Below are positions 46,790 through 57,196 of a DNA stretch of 64,000 bases, in pieces. Numbering within the stretch: the first letter of the stretch is position 1; each line of letters starts with the position of its first letter. The translations under genes and the position numbers were made by a program. Under the pieces are notes generated by a model that worked only from the letters and a program-made list of their open reading frames with translations, did no database searches and had not been told where the DNA came from. This DNA comes from Macrotis lagotis (taxonomy: Eukaryota; Chordata; Mammalia; Peramelemorphia; Peramelidae), in contig NC_133661.1 of assembly GCF_037893015.1 (NCBI RefSeq), forward strand, positions 181,948,508 through 182,012,507. Reading direction: 5' to 3'.

Positions 46790-47130
46790 TAGGGGTAGAC
46801 TGCTAGATTATACTAGATTGTAGTGCTAAATTATAAATTCCTTAAGAGACATAAAACTGGGGGCAGCTAGGTGGCACAGTGGATAGAGCACTGACCCTGG
46901 AGTCAGGAGTACCTGAGTTCAAATCCGACCTCAGACACTTAATAATTACCTAGCCGTGTGGCCTTGGGCAAGCTACTTAACCCCCTTGCCTTGCAAAAAC
47001 AAAAAACAAACAAACAAAAAAAGAGACATAAAACTGGTTTCATCTTTGTTCTAGCTCCTAGGACAGTGCCTTGCATACTGTGGGTACTTGATAAACATTT
47101 GTTGGATTGAATTATGTTGGATTAATAAAA
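46790..47130 (+). mobile_element. L2 3' end split by a SINE
   Basis: ttataaattccttaagagac before and ggacagtgccttgcatactg, ggtacttgataaacatttgt after the SINE form one L2-type 3' end. Confidence 0.65.
46861..47020 (+). mobile_element. tRNA-derived marsupial SINE
   Basis: Complete forward SINE with an identical 17-bp duplication AAGAGACATAAAACTGG at 46844-46860 and 47021-47037. Confidence 0.96.
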
Positions 47131-48053
47131 GTATAATATCCACAATGAGTGAGGAAATGTTTTTTTCCCCTGTATTCTCTCCCAATGAAACCCTTTTGGG
47201 GTGCTCTATTATTTTAGAAAAGGACATTTAACCCATATGCCCAGAAGATGGCAGTCAGTGAAGTGACTCAAATCACATCTTAGGGGATATTCAGCTCAGA
47301 AAAGAAAAGAAAATTAACATTTTCTTCCAAAATTTTAAAGGCTGTCAAGGAAAAGAGGGAGTAAAACTTTTCTGCACTCTAGGAAAGAATTATGGAGAAT
47401 GGAGTAAAAGCTATATAAGGAGGCAGATTTTGGTTTAAGTATAAAGAAAATTTGCTAATGTGTTGAGTTATCCAAAAATCAAAGGGCTATTTTAAAGTGG
47501 GTTTTGAGTTTGCCCTCAATAAAAGTAACCAAAGAGAAGCTATGCAGGGTGTCTCCAAAGCTACAAAGTTTAAAACTATGCTATGTCTGGACACACACCA
47601 GAAACACGGAGAGGATTCAGGCTTTCTGAATGGTTTGACTAAAGTGGATTACTTCTGAGGTCCCTATCCCAATCCTGGTCTAAGAGTCTGTGATTTCAGT
47701 TTCTATCAGAATTTTTTATTCTTGACATAAATATATATGTATGCCTATGTATATACATACAGACTACAAACTCCACAACTTTATTCTTTTGCAACTTACA
47801 TAGATCTTTTATTGATTAGCACTGTTCTTCCAATGCAGCAGGTAGGCAATAAATCCTTATAAATTAACCACCTAATTTTCTTTCTGAAGACCCATCTCCT
47901 CCCTGCTGTTCCCCAGAGTCAGGAGCGCAGAAACCAAAGGGGCCAGAGCTACATGATGATTAGGCAGCTATGGCTGCCCCATTCTGGCCAAGGGCAAAGA
48001 GGTTAAGAACAGAGCCTGGGGACCTGTGGCCTCCTCTCTAACAGGACACAGGG
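47131..48053. other. Unique DNA upstream of MYH7
   Basis: No recognised repeat or coding exon. It leads into the MEF2/GATA/MCAT cluster. Confidence 0.4.
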
Positions 48054-48115
48054 CTATTAATAGGAGGAGGGAGATTAGTGAGAGATTTGGCCTGCATTGT
48101 TATCTCAAAGGAATG
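48054..48115. promoter_or_regulatory. Candidate muscle enhancer (MEF2-GATA-MCAT)
   Basis: Perfect palindromic MEF2 site CTATTAATAG (48054-48063), a GATA site TTATCT (48100-48105) and a perfect reversed MCAT AGGAATG (48109-48115) in 62 bases of non-repetitive, GC-rich DNA, 14.2 kb upstream of the predicted MYH7 start. The motifs are read directly; enhancer activity and MYH7 as target are inferred. Confidence 0.5.
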
Positions 48116-48894
48116 GAGTTTGAGAGCCTTTCTCTTAGCTTTTTCATGAATGCCACTCCTCCCTCCTCTAGTCCTTTCTATTTATCCACTCTCATTAACT
48201 CTTTCTCTTCTCTCATTTTAGCCTCTTCATTCAAATACTAAACCCTATTTTTGTCCCCTCACCCTTCTTCTTTCCCTTCTATTCTTATTCCAATTCCTGG
48301 TTTTCTTTCCCTTATACCACTTTATCTGCTTTCTCTTCTCTTTTCCCTTCTGCCTGCCTTTTTTTTCACTACTTGCCCACCTCATTTTCTTACATTTACC
48401 CTTCCTCTTCATTTTTAACCAAATCTTTTCCTTTCTTTGCTCTATATTCAGTCTTTTTTTTTCTACTTGATCCCATTCTCCAAAAGTTTCCAGATCTCAA
48501 GTTTTAACATATGTATCCTTTGTCCTCCTATACTTTCTTTTGTTTCTTTTAATTTTATTTTTTCCTATTACATGTAAAGATAGTTTTCAACATTCATTTT
48601 TATAAGATTTTGAGTTCCATATTTTTCTACCTCCCTCCCTACCTTCTCTATGACAGTGAGTTGATCTGATATGGTTTATAAATATATAATCACCTTGAAC
48701 ATATTTTCATATTACTTATATTGAGAAAGAAGAATCAGAACAAAAGTGAAATAATCATGAGAAAGAAAAAACCTATAAAACCAATTTTTAAATAGTGAAA
48801 ATATCATGGTTTGGTCTGCATTCAGATTTCATAGTTCTTTCTCTGACTATGAATGGCATTTTCTATCACAAGTCTTTTAGAATTGTCTTTGATC

Positions 48895-49046
48895 TGACAG
48901 CTAAGTGGCATAGTGGATAAAGCACCGGCCTTGGAGTCAGGAGTACCTGGGTTCAAATCTGGTCTCAGACACTTAATAATTACCTAGCCGTGTGGCCTTG
49001 GGCAAGTCACTTAACCCCGTTTTCCTTGCAAAAAAACCTAAAAAAA
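48895..49046 (+). mobile_element. SINE, first of three in one L1
   Basis: Forward SINE. Identical AATTGTCTTTGATC at 48881-48894 and 49047-49060. Confidence 0.93.
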
Positions 49047-49093
49047 AATTGTCTTTGATCATTACACTGCTGAGAAAATCCCAATATACCTTT

Positions 49094-49246
49094 TTTTTTT
49101 AGGTTTTTGCAAGGCAAACGGGGTTAAATGGCTTGCCCAAGGCCACACGGCTAGGTAATTATTAAGTGTCTGAGACCAGATTTGAACCCAGGTACTCCTG
49201 ACTCCAGGGCCAGTGCATTATTGACTGCACCACCTAGCCACCCCCC
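49094..49246 (-). mobile_element. SINE, second of three
   Basis: Reverse SINE. ccaatatac(c)ttttt duplicated on both sides. Confidence 0.92.
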
Positions 49247-49261
49247 CCCAATATACTTTTT

Positions 49262-49393
49262 AAAAATTTTTTATTTTTTTAAGGCAATGGGATTAAGAGC
49301 AACTTGCCCAAGGTCACACAGCTAGGTAATTATTAAATGTCTGAGGCAGGATTTGGGCAGGTGCTCTATCCACTGTGCCAACTGGTTGCCCCC
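49262..49393 (-). mobile_element. SINE, third of three, internally deleted
   Basis: Reverse SINE lacking about 20 bases of the B-box region (gatttgggcaggtgctctat joins directly). Flanked by variants of tatacttttta. Confidence 0.85.
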
Positions 49394-49499
49394 TCCCACT
49401 ATACTTTCTAAGTAATTTTATCCATCTCCCAATATCCCTTTGATTATTCTCATCAACAAACTCAGACCCCCCCTCCCCCTCTTCTCCCTGAATTTCCCC

Positions 49500-49900
49500 A
49501 ATCCAGGTCTTGTGCTACAGGCAAGAAGTGGTTACAAGGGAACTAGCAGGAGGCCCCTGCTCCTGCTGACAATTAGGTATCATCACCTCTGGAAACCAGA
49601 CACAGGACACCTCTAGAAACAAGACACAAAACATGCGAACAATAAGACACCACCTCCCCCAGCTCAGCCACAGCTATTCTTAGAAGCACATAACCACAAA
49701 AGGGCCTTAGTGTGACTCTCACCACCCCCATGGAGCCATCCTTGGCAGCCCAGGTTATAATCTCAGGGGCAGAGAGGCCAGGGGGCCAGACCGGACAACA
49801 CGTGCCCCTTCCTCTGCCTGCTCAGGGCCATGAGACTCTCTGCCCTTGGGTTTGGCTGGACAAGGTCACTAACCTCACATATACCATACTGCTTCATAGT
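49500..49900. promoter_or_regulatory. Unique GC-rich pocket with CACGTG E-box
   Basis: Non-repetitive GC-rich sequence about 12.5 kb upstream of MYH7, with a palindromic E-box CACGTG at 49799-49804. No gene is seen. Regulatory role is only a possibility. Confidence 0.25.
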
Positions 49901-51162
49901 TACTATTTTCCTGCCATCCCTAATCTTTTCAATCTGCCACCTGCCTTCATTTCCCCCTGAAGAACCATTGCTCTTTCAATTCCATCAGATCCCCTGCCAT
50001 TTCTTCCTTTCTTTCCCTCTTTGGTTTCTAGTCTCCTTATTGTCTTTGCCTCCCACTGAAGTCCCCTTACATCTTCAACTAGCTTCCTCTCCCAACAGTA
50101 CTTCCTTTTTCCATCCCTTTCCTTATACTCAGAACTACTTCTCTCTAGTCATTTTTGTCCTATGAATTCAAAGCACAAAGATATAAGTAGTAGAAGTTGT
50201 TTTTTTCCACTCACCACTGACAAAAACCAAAAGTAGAATTCCCAAATCCATCTGAGCATGAGATTCAGTTGACTGACTAAAAATATTTAGTTTCCCAACT
50301 TTCTCTATCTCATATCTAACCTCCATGGGCCTCAGGGAAAAATACTATCATACCTTCTCTTCCCCTAATCCTCTTTTGTAAGTCCTGAAACATTCATGTT
50401 AGTATTCCTACACTTGGGTTTCCAAAATTTGTTGAAGTAGAATGTGGGGCACATATATTCCAAATACTTTTGTACTTTAATAGACCCGTGATTTCATCAG
50501 TTAGGTTACTGTCTCCTCTGATGAGTATTACAGCCCTTCTAATCCTTCTCTGCAGGTAGTTTTTGTCCATATTTTCTTACAAACCTCCAAGATTCAAATA
50601 AAAATACAGTGCTAAAAATACATGCACATACTCAGCACTGGAGAAACTGCAATGCTACCAAAGACCAGGAAAAAATAAACCAGCCAGTATTTTGCCAGTC
50701 CCTTGGTGTACTGCCAGGTGGTTTCTTCTGAAAGGTTAGAAAGTTTTCTGGTTGCCAGGCACAGGATGGGGGCAAGAAGAAAGAACTGACAAACTATGCC
50801 CTCAGATGGAGAATGCTGACTTTCTGAGGAAATAAACAAAGGGGATAAGCAAGAAGATGCTGAATCATATGGATCAGATTTCCAGACCACCAGCATCACT
50901 CCCAATCCTCCAGTCCTTTCTTTGCCATCTCAGACAGATTGATCAAGTTGACATTGCACCCTGGACTTAAAAGAGAACTCTGCACAGGCACAAACAGTCA
51001 AGAGACTGAAAGATGAGAACCACTTTTTGAAACAACTTTGCTGTATATTCCCAATTTGCACATCTGGGAGCCAAAAGTGAGAAGCCAACAGTTGGATTAA
51101 TGACTGTGAGATAGGGCAGAGGAATGGCAAGAGACTAACAGACTAGGAATCAAGAGACTTAG
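49901..51162. other. Intergenic DNA, no feature recognised
   Basis: Pyrimidine-rich then mixed sequence. No repeat or exon identified. Confidence 0.3.
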
Positions 51163-51305
51163 ATTTTTTTTTTAGTTTTTTTCAAGGCAAATGGGGCCCA
51201 AGGTCACACAGCTAGGTAAATATTAAGTGTCTGAGGACGCATTTGAACTCAGGTACCCCTGACTCCAGGGCTGGTGCTCTATCCACTGCACCACCTAGCC
51301 TCCCC
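51163..51305 (-). mobile_element. SINE with small internal deletion
   Basis: Reverse SINE; the ttaagtggcttg segment is missing (atggggcccaaggtcacaca). Confidence 0.88.
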
Positions 51306-51589
51306 CAATCCTTGCTATTCTTTCAATAAATTTTTGAATTAGGTAATAGATGAATTAACTCAGTGTATTGATAAGAAAACTGAGACACCGAGAAGTAAAG
51401 GAACTTTGTTCAAAATCACATGATTAATAAATAATAGGGTCTAGACTCACTCAGCCCCATTATTCTGACATCAAATCCTGTGCCTTTTCCCCATATATCA
51501 TACTAATTTCTCCCCATCACTGGCTCAAATGTGTACAGGGTACTTCAAAAAGTATTACTTCAATTAAAACTGCACTTATTATGATAAAT

Positions 51590-52075
51590 TTCACTATTAT
51601 AGTCTCCTTATTACTACCAAAACCCCTGAGCATGGAATATAAAGCCCCCCCCCATAACCTGATCTCACCTTCTTCATCTGACTTTATAGAATCATGAAAT
51701 TTAGGACCTGAATAGAAGAACTTAGATTTGAACCTAGGTTCCTCTCTCTCCTAATCCAGGTCTTTCCGCATACCAATACACTGCCCCTATGTACACCGTA
51801 CACTTTCATGTGGATGGCCAACTCTAATGAAACAAGTGTCTCCATAGTCTCCATCGGATACACCAAGCTCACTCTAGCTTCTTGTCTTTGATGATGCTAG
51901 TTTCCACCACCACCTTTCTCTCCAGTCCACTGCTTATCTTAATTCTACCCATCCCTTCAAGGACCAGTTTAAGCCCACTTCCTCCCTGAAATCTTTCCTC
52001 ATTACTTCGACTCACTGTGATCTCTCCTTTCACTGAATTCTTTTCTCCTTTAGCATTAGGAGACACAGGATATTA
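51590..52075 (+). mobile_element. L2 3' region
   Basis: cccatcccttcaaggaccag, cccacttcctccctgaaatc, ctttcctcattacttcgact follow the L2 3' ORF2 consensus. A MIR-like stretch overlaps 51700-51780. Confidence 0.55.
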
Positions 52076-52113
52076 GTCTGCTTAGAGAGCAGCCTTCAAG
52101 TCCAAATCTTTCT

Positions 52114-52268
52114 TTCTTTTTTTTTTTAGATTTTTCAAGGCAATGGGGTTAAGTCGCTTGCCCAAGGCCACACGGCTAGGTAATTATTAAGTGTCTGAGG
52201 CTGGATTTGAACTCAGGTACTCCTGACTCCAAGGCCAGTGCTCTATCTACTGTGCAACCTAGCCGCCC
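52114..52268 (-). mobile_element. tRNA-derived marsupial SINE
   Basis: Reverse SINE. AAGTCCAAATCTTTCT at 52098-52113 recurs after the element at 52276-52291. Confidence 0.93.
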
Positions 52269-52324
52269 CAAGTCCAAAGTCCAAATCTTTCTGCTAAACT
52301 TCCCTAATTTCCCTCATCACATCA

Positions 52325-52590
52325 TTATGGAAGAATAGATAAGAGTGTTGGACTTGGAGTCAGGAAGACCAGGGCTCGAATTCCACTTTTGAACCCAGTT
52401 ATATGACTGTGAGCAAATCACTTAACCTCCTTGATCCTGTATCCATATCTGTAAAATAGGGATAATGATACCTGCTATATATAATTTTGCAAAGTCATTA
52501 TGAAGCTCAAATAAGATTATACAGATAAAGTGCAATGTACACTTTAAAGTGATGTATAAATGTTGGGTATTGTCATTGCTATTGTTATTC
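52325..52590 (+). mobile_element. MIR-type SINE
   Basis: gttggacttggagtcaggaa, gtgagcaaatcacttaacct, atctgtaaaatagggataat, ending with gtattgtcattgctattgtt. Confidence 0.7.
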
Positions 52591-53814
52591 TCTGTCCTTT
52601 GCAACTTAGATTTGTTTCCCCAAGTAAATTGGAAATTAAAGCACAAGGATCATGTCAAACACATATTTGTATGCTCTGTATTAATAGGTATGTAGTAAGG
52701 GATCAGTAACATACTTTTAGATTCAGTGATTGGGGGTACACTTAAAGACTGGGAAATGGAGGACATGGGGGCCCATAGAAAGTGGAACAAGAACTCCAAG
52801 AAAGTACTTACCATTGGCAGATTCTTCTAGCACCATTGTTGACCCTATTGCTTTTCCTCTGGACAATGGCTGAGGCATATTATATCTTAGGTTCTGATTA
52901 ATGGTAGGGCATGAAGAATGAGTAGTGAAGGTAGGGGAAAGGAATGATATCCCAGGAAGCTCTACTGAGGGAAAAGGGGTTACCTCTGGGTAAGGAGAGT
53001 AGGTCAGTGGAACAGATAGGAAATCCTGTCTCCCCCCCAGCAAGGGGTATACAAGCCAACTCTTAGCTCCCCAGTCTCTTGGCCCCCTCATCAAGCACAT
53101 TCCCCTCAGGTCCCAATAAATCCCATGGTCTCTGCCTGATCCAGGTTTGTTCCAGGCTTGGCAACCCTAAGGGAAGTGCCCATCAGCACCACCCCAAAAA
53201 CAGTCTCAATCAGAAAGAAGAGAATGGTGCAAGGCTCATGAGATGATAAAGGAGAGACATAGAGTTGGATCCAGATTTGGACTCAAGGATGAGTATGTAT
53301 AGACAACAAGGCTTCAAACCTTTTAGCCTAAGTTTCCATAGTATTGACTTTAAAAGATTGTTTTTATATGTAATTGGTATAATTGCTTCATGACAGAATA
53401 CTTAGCTTCCAGAACTTTCTAGACATGTCTGCACTGGATCACATGATCAAGTAGGCCTTGTGTGCCTTGATATCCCAAGTCAATCTAGATCCACCCCCAC
53501 CCCCACCCCCGCCTTCATTTGACCCTTCTCCCTAGGAGATCGTTCTTCAATCAGTAGATGAGCTTGTCCTGGTCTTCTCTTGAGGGTTCAATCCTTGTTA
53601 GGCAGCCATTGGAATTTATTTTTGTCTTCTTATCCTCCCAGGACCACTTAGGCTCCCCTTTCAACAATTCAATCTCACAAAAAAGCTCCAGTCTTAAGTC
53701 TTTCAAGCCAAAGATTTCAAAAGGAATATCCTTGAACATGGCGAACCAAACAGTTCCCTACCAGTCACCATTGCAGTAAATTAGGGATTGATCTAGCCTA
53801 GGAAACTGATGATG
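52591..53814. other. Intergenic DNA, no gene recognised
   Basis: Mostly unique sequence with a CCCCCA run at about 53491-53511. Confidence 0.3.
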
Positions 53815-53971
53815 TCAAAGTGTCCTCATCTTTTGAGCCAGCTATTCCACTATTGCAACACTATACTAAAGCAGTCGAATAAAGAAGAAAGGGATCTATA
53901 TGTCCAAAAAATATTTATAGCAGCTTTTTTTCATAGTAGTCACTTAAAAACTAAGGGGTTTCTGAGGAATG

Positions 53972-54092
53972 ATTTTTTTTTAATAAGGCAAATGGGGTTA
54001 AGTGGCTTGCCCAAGACCACACAGCTAGGTAATTATTCAGTGTCTGAGACTCCAAGGCTGGTGCTTTATCCACTATGCCACCTAGCCGCCCC
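53972..54092 (-). mobile_element. SINE, internally deleted, in the L1 tail
   Basis: Reverse SINE lacking the B-box part (gtctgagactccaaggctgg). atgatttttttt on both sides marks insertion into the poly-T of the younger L1. Confidence 0.85.
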
Positions 54093-54816
54093 ATGATTTT
54101 TTTTCCATTAGAGATTTTATTTATTTTGAGTTTTACAATTTTCCCCCTAATCTTACTTCCCTCCCCCCACCCCCCACAGAAGGCAATTCATCAGTCTTTA
54201 CATTGTTTCCATGTTATTCATTGATCCAAATTGGGTGTGATGAGAGAGAAATCATATCCTTAAGGAAGAAATATAAAATATAAGAGATAACATGATCAGA
54301 CAATAAGATATCAGTTTTTTTCTAAATTAATGAAAATAGTCCTTGGACTTTGTTCAAATTCCATGGTTCTTTATCTGGATACAGATGGTATTCTCCATTG
54401 CAGACAGTCCAAAATTGTCCTTGATTGTTGCACTGATGAAATGAGTGAGTCCATCAAGGTTGAACATCACTCCCACATTGCTGTTAGGGTGTATAGTGTT
54501 TTTCTGGTTCTGCTCATCTCACTCAGCATCAGCTCATGCAAATCCCTCCAGGCTTCCCTGAATTCAAGTGTCCCTCCTGATTTCTAATAGAACAATAGTG
54601 TTCCATGACACACATATACCACAGTTTGCTAAGCCATTCCCCAATTGAAGGACATTTACTTGATTTCCAATTCTTTGCCACCACAAACAGGGCTGCTATG
54701 AATATTTTTGTACAAGTGATGTTTTTACCCTTTTTCATCATATCTTCAGGGTATAGACCCTGGACCAAAGGGTATGCACATTTTTGTTGCCCTTTGGGCC
54801 TAGATCCAAATTTCTC
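54093..54816 (-). mobile_element. Younger L1 3' end inside the old L1
   Basis: Reversed 3' UTR (ttttgagttttacaattttc, cagaaggcaattcatcagtc) and ORF2 end (KNWKSSKCPSIGEWLSKLWY). TCTGAGGAATG at 53961-53971 and 54817-54827 is the target duplication. Confidence 0.9.
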
Positions 54817-55030
54817 TCTGAGGAATGGTTAAACAAATTGTGGTATATGAATGGAAAGGAATATTATTGTGCTATAAGAAATGATGAAATGGACAATTTC
54901 AGATGAAAGTGGAAAAAATTTTATGCAGAGCAAAATGAGCAGAGTTAGAATAACAAAGTATGATAATTATAAAAAAACAAATTTTGAAAGACTTTAGAAC
55001 TCTAAGGCAATGCAAGTATGATACTAGTGA

Positions 55031-56157
55031 CAATGGTTAGAGAGGGGATAAATGGAGGTAGTCACAGAAAAGTAATGGCCAGGGAGATGTTATACTAAGT
55101 CCTTGAGCCAGGTCAGGCATCTCTATTCCTCTAGACTAAATCCATCACATTCCAACTTTTTTGAATGAAGAAACAGGGCATATTCACCCTGGCTGCTTGA
55201 TTTTAAGCATTTATTTAATATTATTCAATATTTATTCAATGAACAATAGCAGGTCCAACAGTCCACTGCAAATCAAAAAGAATGAAGATGAATCATACCA
55301 CTCATCTCATGATAGAGAGGCAATGAACTTAAAAGTAGGAACAGATAAAATTTTCAAGCATACCTAATGCTTGAGAGAATTTGTTTTGTTGGACTATGCA
55401 GTTATGGATTGAGGGGTTTTTTCTTTCTTACAATTTGCTCAATGGAGGGGTATAAAGGGAAGGACAGATTAATTTAAAATGCCAATTAAAAAAAATAAAA
55501 TGGTACCTCAGTAGACCCTGCTCATTAACTAGAATGGAAAAAATGCTTAAAATCAAGCATCCAGGGAAACCATGCCTTGCTTTTCCACCCAAAAGAGTTG
55601 GGGTGTGACCTGGCTTTGGTCTGAAGGGGTGATATGTCTGGCCTGACCCAAAGCCATAATTTGACATCTCCATGGCAATAACTTTCCTGTAACTACCTCT
55701 ACTTGTCTCCTACCCTCAATGAGGAAGGGAGCATCTCTACCAACACCACCACTAATTCAAAGAAAGTCCCAGAGCCCTGTCTCCTTGTCCCCAGAACAAC
55801 TCTGCTAATCACAAACCCTCCCCTCCCCCTATTCTCCAGCTGCTGGCTGTCTATCTGAAAGCAGAGATTGAGGGATGGGGGGATGGGGGGTGAGTGGGTA
55901 GAAAATACAAAAGAGTTGGGAACAGGCTAGTAGACAAAGAGGGAGAGAGAAGAGCAGCTGTTTGGAAAAGGAAACCTGAGATGGTCTCTGAGCTCAGCCC
56001 TCTAATCCCTGGCTCGTGTGGAGCCCTGCAAGGGGGAAGGGGGGGGGGGGGACTTGGCCCTCCATCATCAGAAACTCTATAGGGTGCACTGGACCCCAAA
56101 TTACCCATTGTCTCAAAGCTGGAAGGCTCAAGTTTCCTTTCTTCTCTGCCTTCACAG
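55031..56157. other. Unique DNA, no gene recognised
   Basis: Two CAGCTG E-boxes at about 55838 and 55955 and a G run near 56040-56050. No mobile element seen. Confidence 0.35.
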
Positions 56158-56855
56158 CATTTTCTCTGTCTCTATTTCTTTCTCTGAGTGTCTGTAAGCT
56201 TCTATCTCTCTGTCTCTGTTTCTCCTCTCTTTGTCTCTGCCTCTATCTCTGTCGCTCTGACTCTGTCTCTTTGTCTCTCTCTCTGTCTCTCCTCTCTCTG
56301 TCTCTGTTTCTCTCTCTCTTTTTCTCTGTATCTGTCAGCTTCTGTCTCTCTGTCTCCATCTCTCTGTCTCTGCCTGTCAGCTTCTGTCTCTCTGTCTCTG
56401 TCTCTCTCCTCTTTGTCTCTGTCTCTCTGTTTTTCTTCTCTTTGTTTCCATCTCTATGTCTCTTTCTCTATTCTCTGTCTCTATGTCTCTGACTGTCTCT
56501 ATCTCTCAGTGTTTGCCTTTCTCTGTCTCTGACTCTGTCTCTCTCTTTTTTCTGTATCTGTCAGCTTCTGCCTCTCTCCATCTCTCTGTCTCTCCTCTCT
56601 TTGTCTCTGTCTCTCTGTCTCTCCATCTCTATCTCTCTCTGTCTCTCTGTCTGCTCTCTCTCTATGTCTCTCTCTTTGTCTTTGTCTCTCTCCTCTGTCT
56701 CTGTCTCTATCTCTCTCTCTACTCTCTGTCTCGCTGTCTCTGTCTCTCTGTCAGTGTCTGTCTTTCTCTCTCTGACTCTCTCTCTGTCTCTCTGTCTCTC
56801 TGTCTCTCTGTCTGTGTCTGTGTCTGTGTCTCTTTCTCTCTCCATTTCTCTTCAG
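56158..56855. repeat. (TCTCTG)n-rich polypyrimidine tract
   Basis: About 700 bases of TCTCTG/TCTGTC variants, nearly all pyrimidine plus G on one strand. Long Ser/Leu-rich and Arg/Glu-rich open frames here are by-products of the repeat. Confidence 0.95.
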
Positions 56856-57139
56856 CTTTCTTCTGTTTCTTCCCCCCAGTGCCTTTCCCTTCTCTTGCTT
56901 CCCTTTGGGTCTCTGTTTGCTCTTCCCCTTGTCCTCCTTTCTCATCTTCTCTAATTGCCCTAACTCTCTCTTCTACATGAAGGATAATTTTAGCTGCTTT
57001 CCCCACAACTCCAGCAAACAATCTGTGTTTGGGGCCTGACATTTGATCTCTGGGGTGGTGACACAGAGCCCAGACAAAGTAGGCACAATATAGGGAGGAG
57101 GAAAGAGGATGCCTAGATTCACCTTCCTTCCACTCTAAG

Positions 57140-57196
57140 CCTTATTTGGCTTTCCTCAGCTGAGTAGCCCTCCCTCCTGGACCTTTTTATTTATAG
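57140..57196. promoter_or_regulatory. Candidate muscle enhancer (CArG-E-box-MEF2)
   Basis: Perfect SRF CArG box CCTTATTTGG (57140-57149), E-box CAGCTG (57157-57162) and a MEF2 consensus match TTATTTATAG (57187-57196) within 57 bases, in unique sequence 5.1 kb upstream of the predicted MYH7 start. The combination is typical of striated-muscle enhancers; the target is inferred. Confidence 0.55.

Larger units (their letters stand above)
48530..49440 (-). mobile_element. L1 3' UTR carrying three SINEs
   Basis: cctattacatgtaaagatag, ttttcaacattcatttttat, gagttccatatttttctacc, ggtctgcattcagatttcat follow the reversed L1 3' UTR. It is continued between and after SINEs at 48895, 49094 and 49262. Confidence 0.7.
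53815..55030 (+). mobile_element. Old L1 interrupted by a younger L1 and a SINE
   Basis: Left part gagccagctattccactatt and aatatttatagcagcttttt; right part gaatggttaaacaaattgtg and gctataagaaatgatgaaat. Both are ORF2 C-terminal blocks of one forward copy separated by the insertion 53972-54816. Confidence 0.7.

Noticed and set aside
53551-53779. Possible small gene with frames on both strands
   Set aside because: Frames of 62-73 codons overlap each other and have no family resemblance, splice support or promoter.
56016-57042. Long overlapping Ser/Leu-rich and Arg/Glu-rich open frames on both strands
   Set aside because: They are translations of the (TCTCTG)n tract, with no stop codons because of its composition. 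No start context, splice signals or homology.
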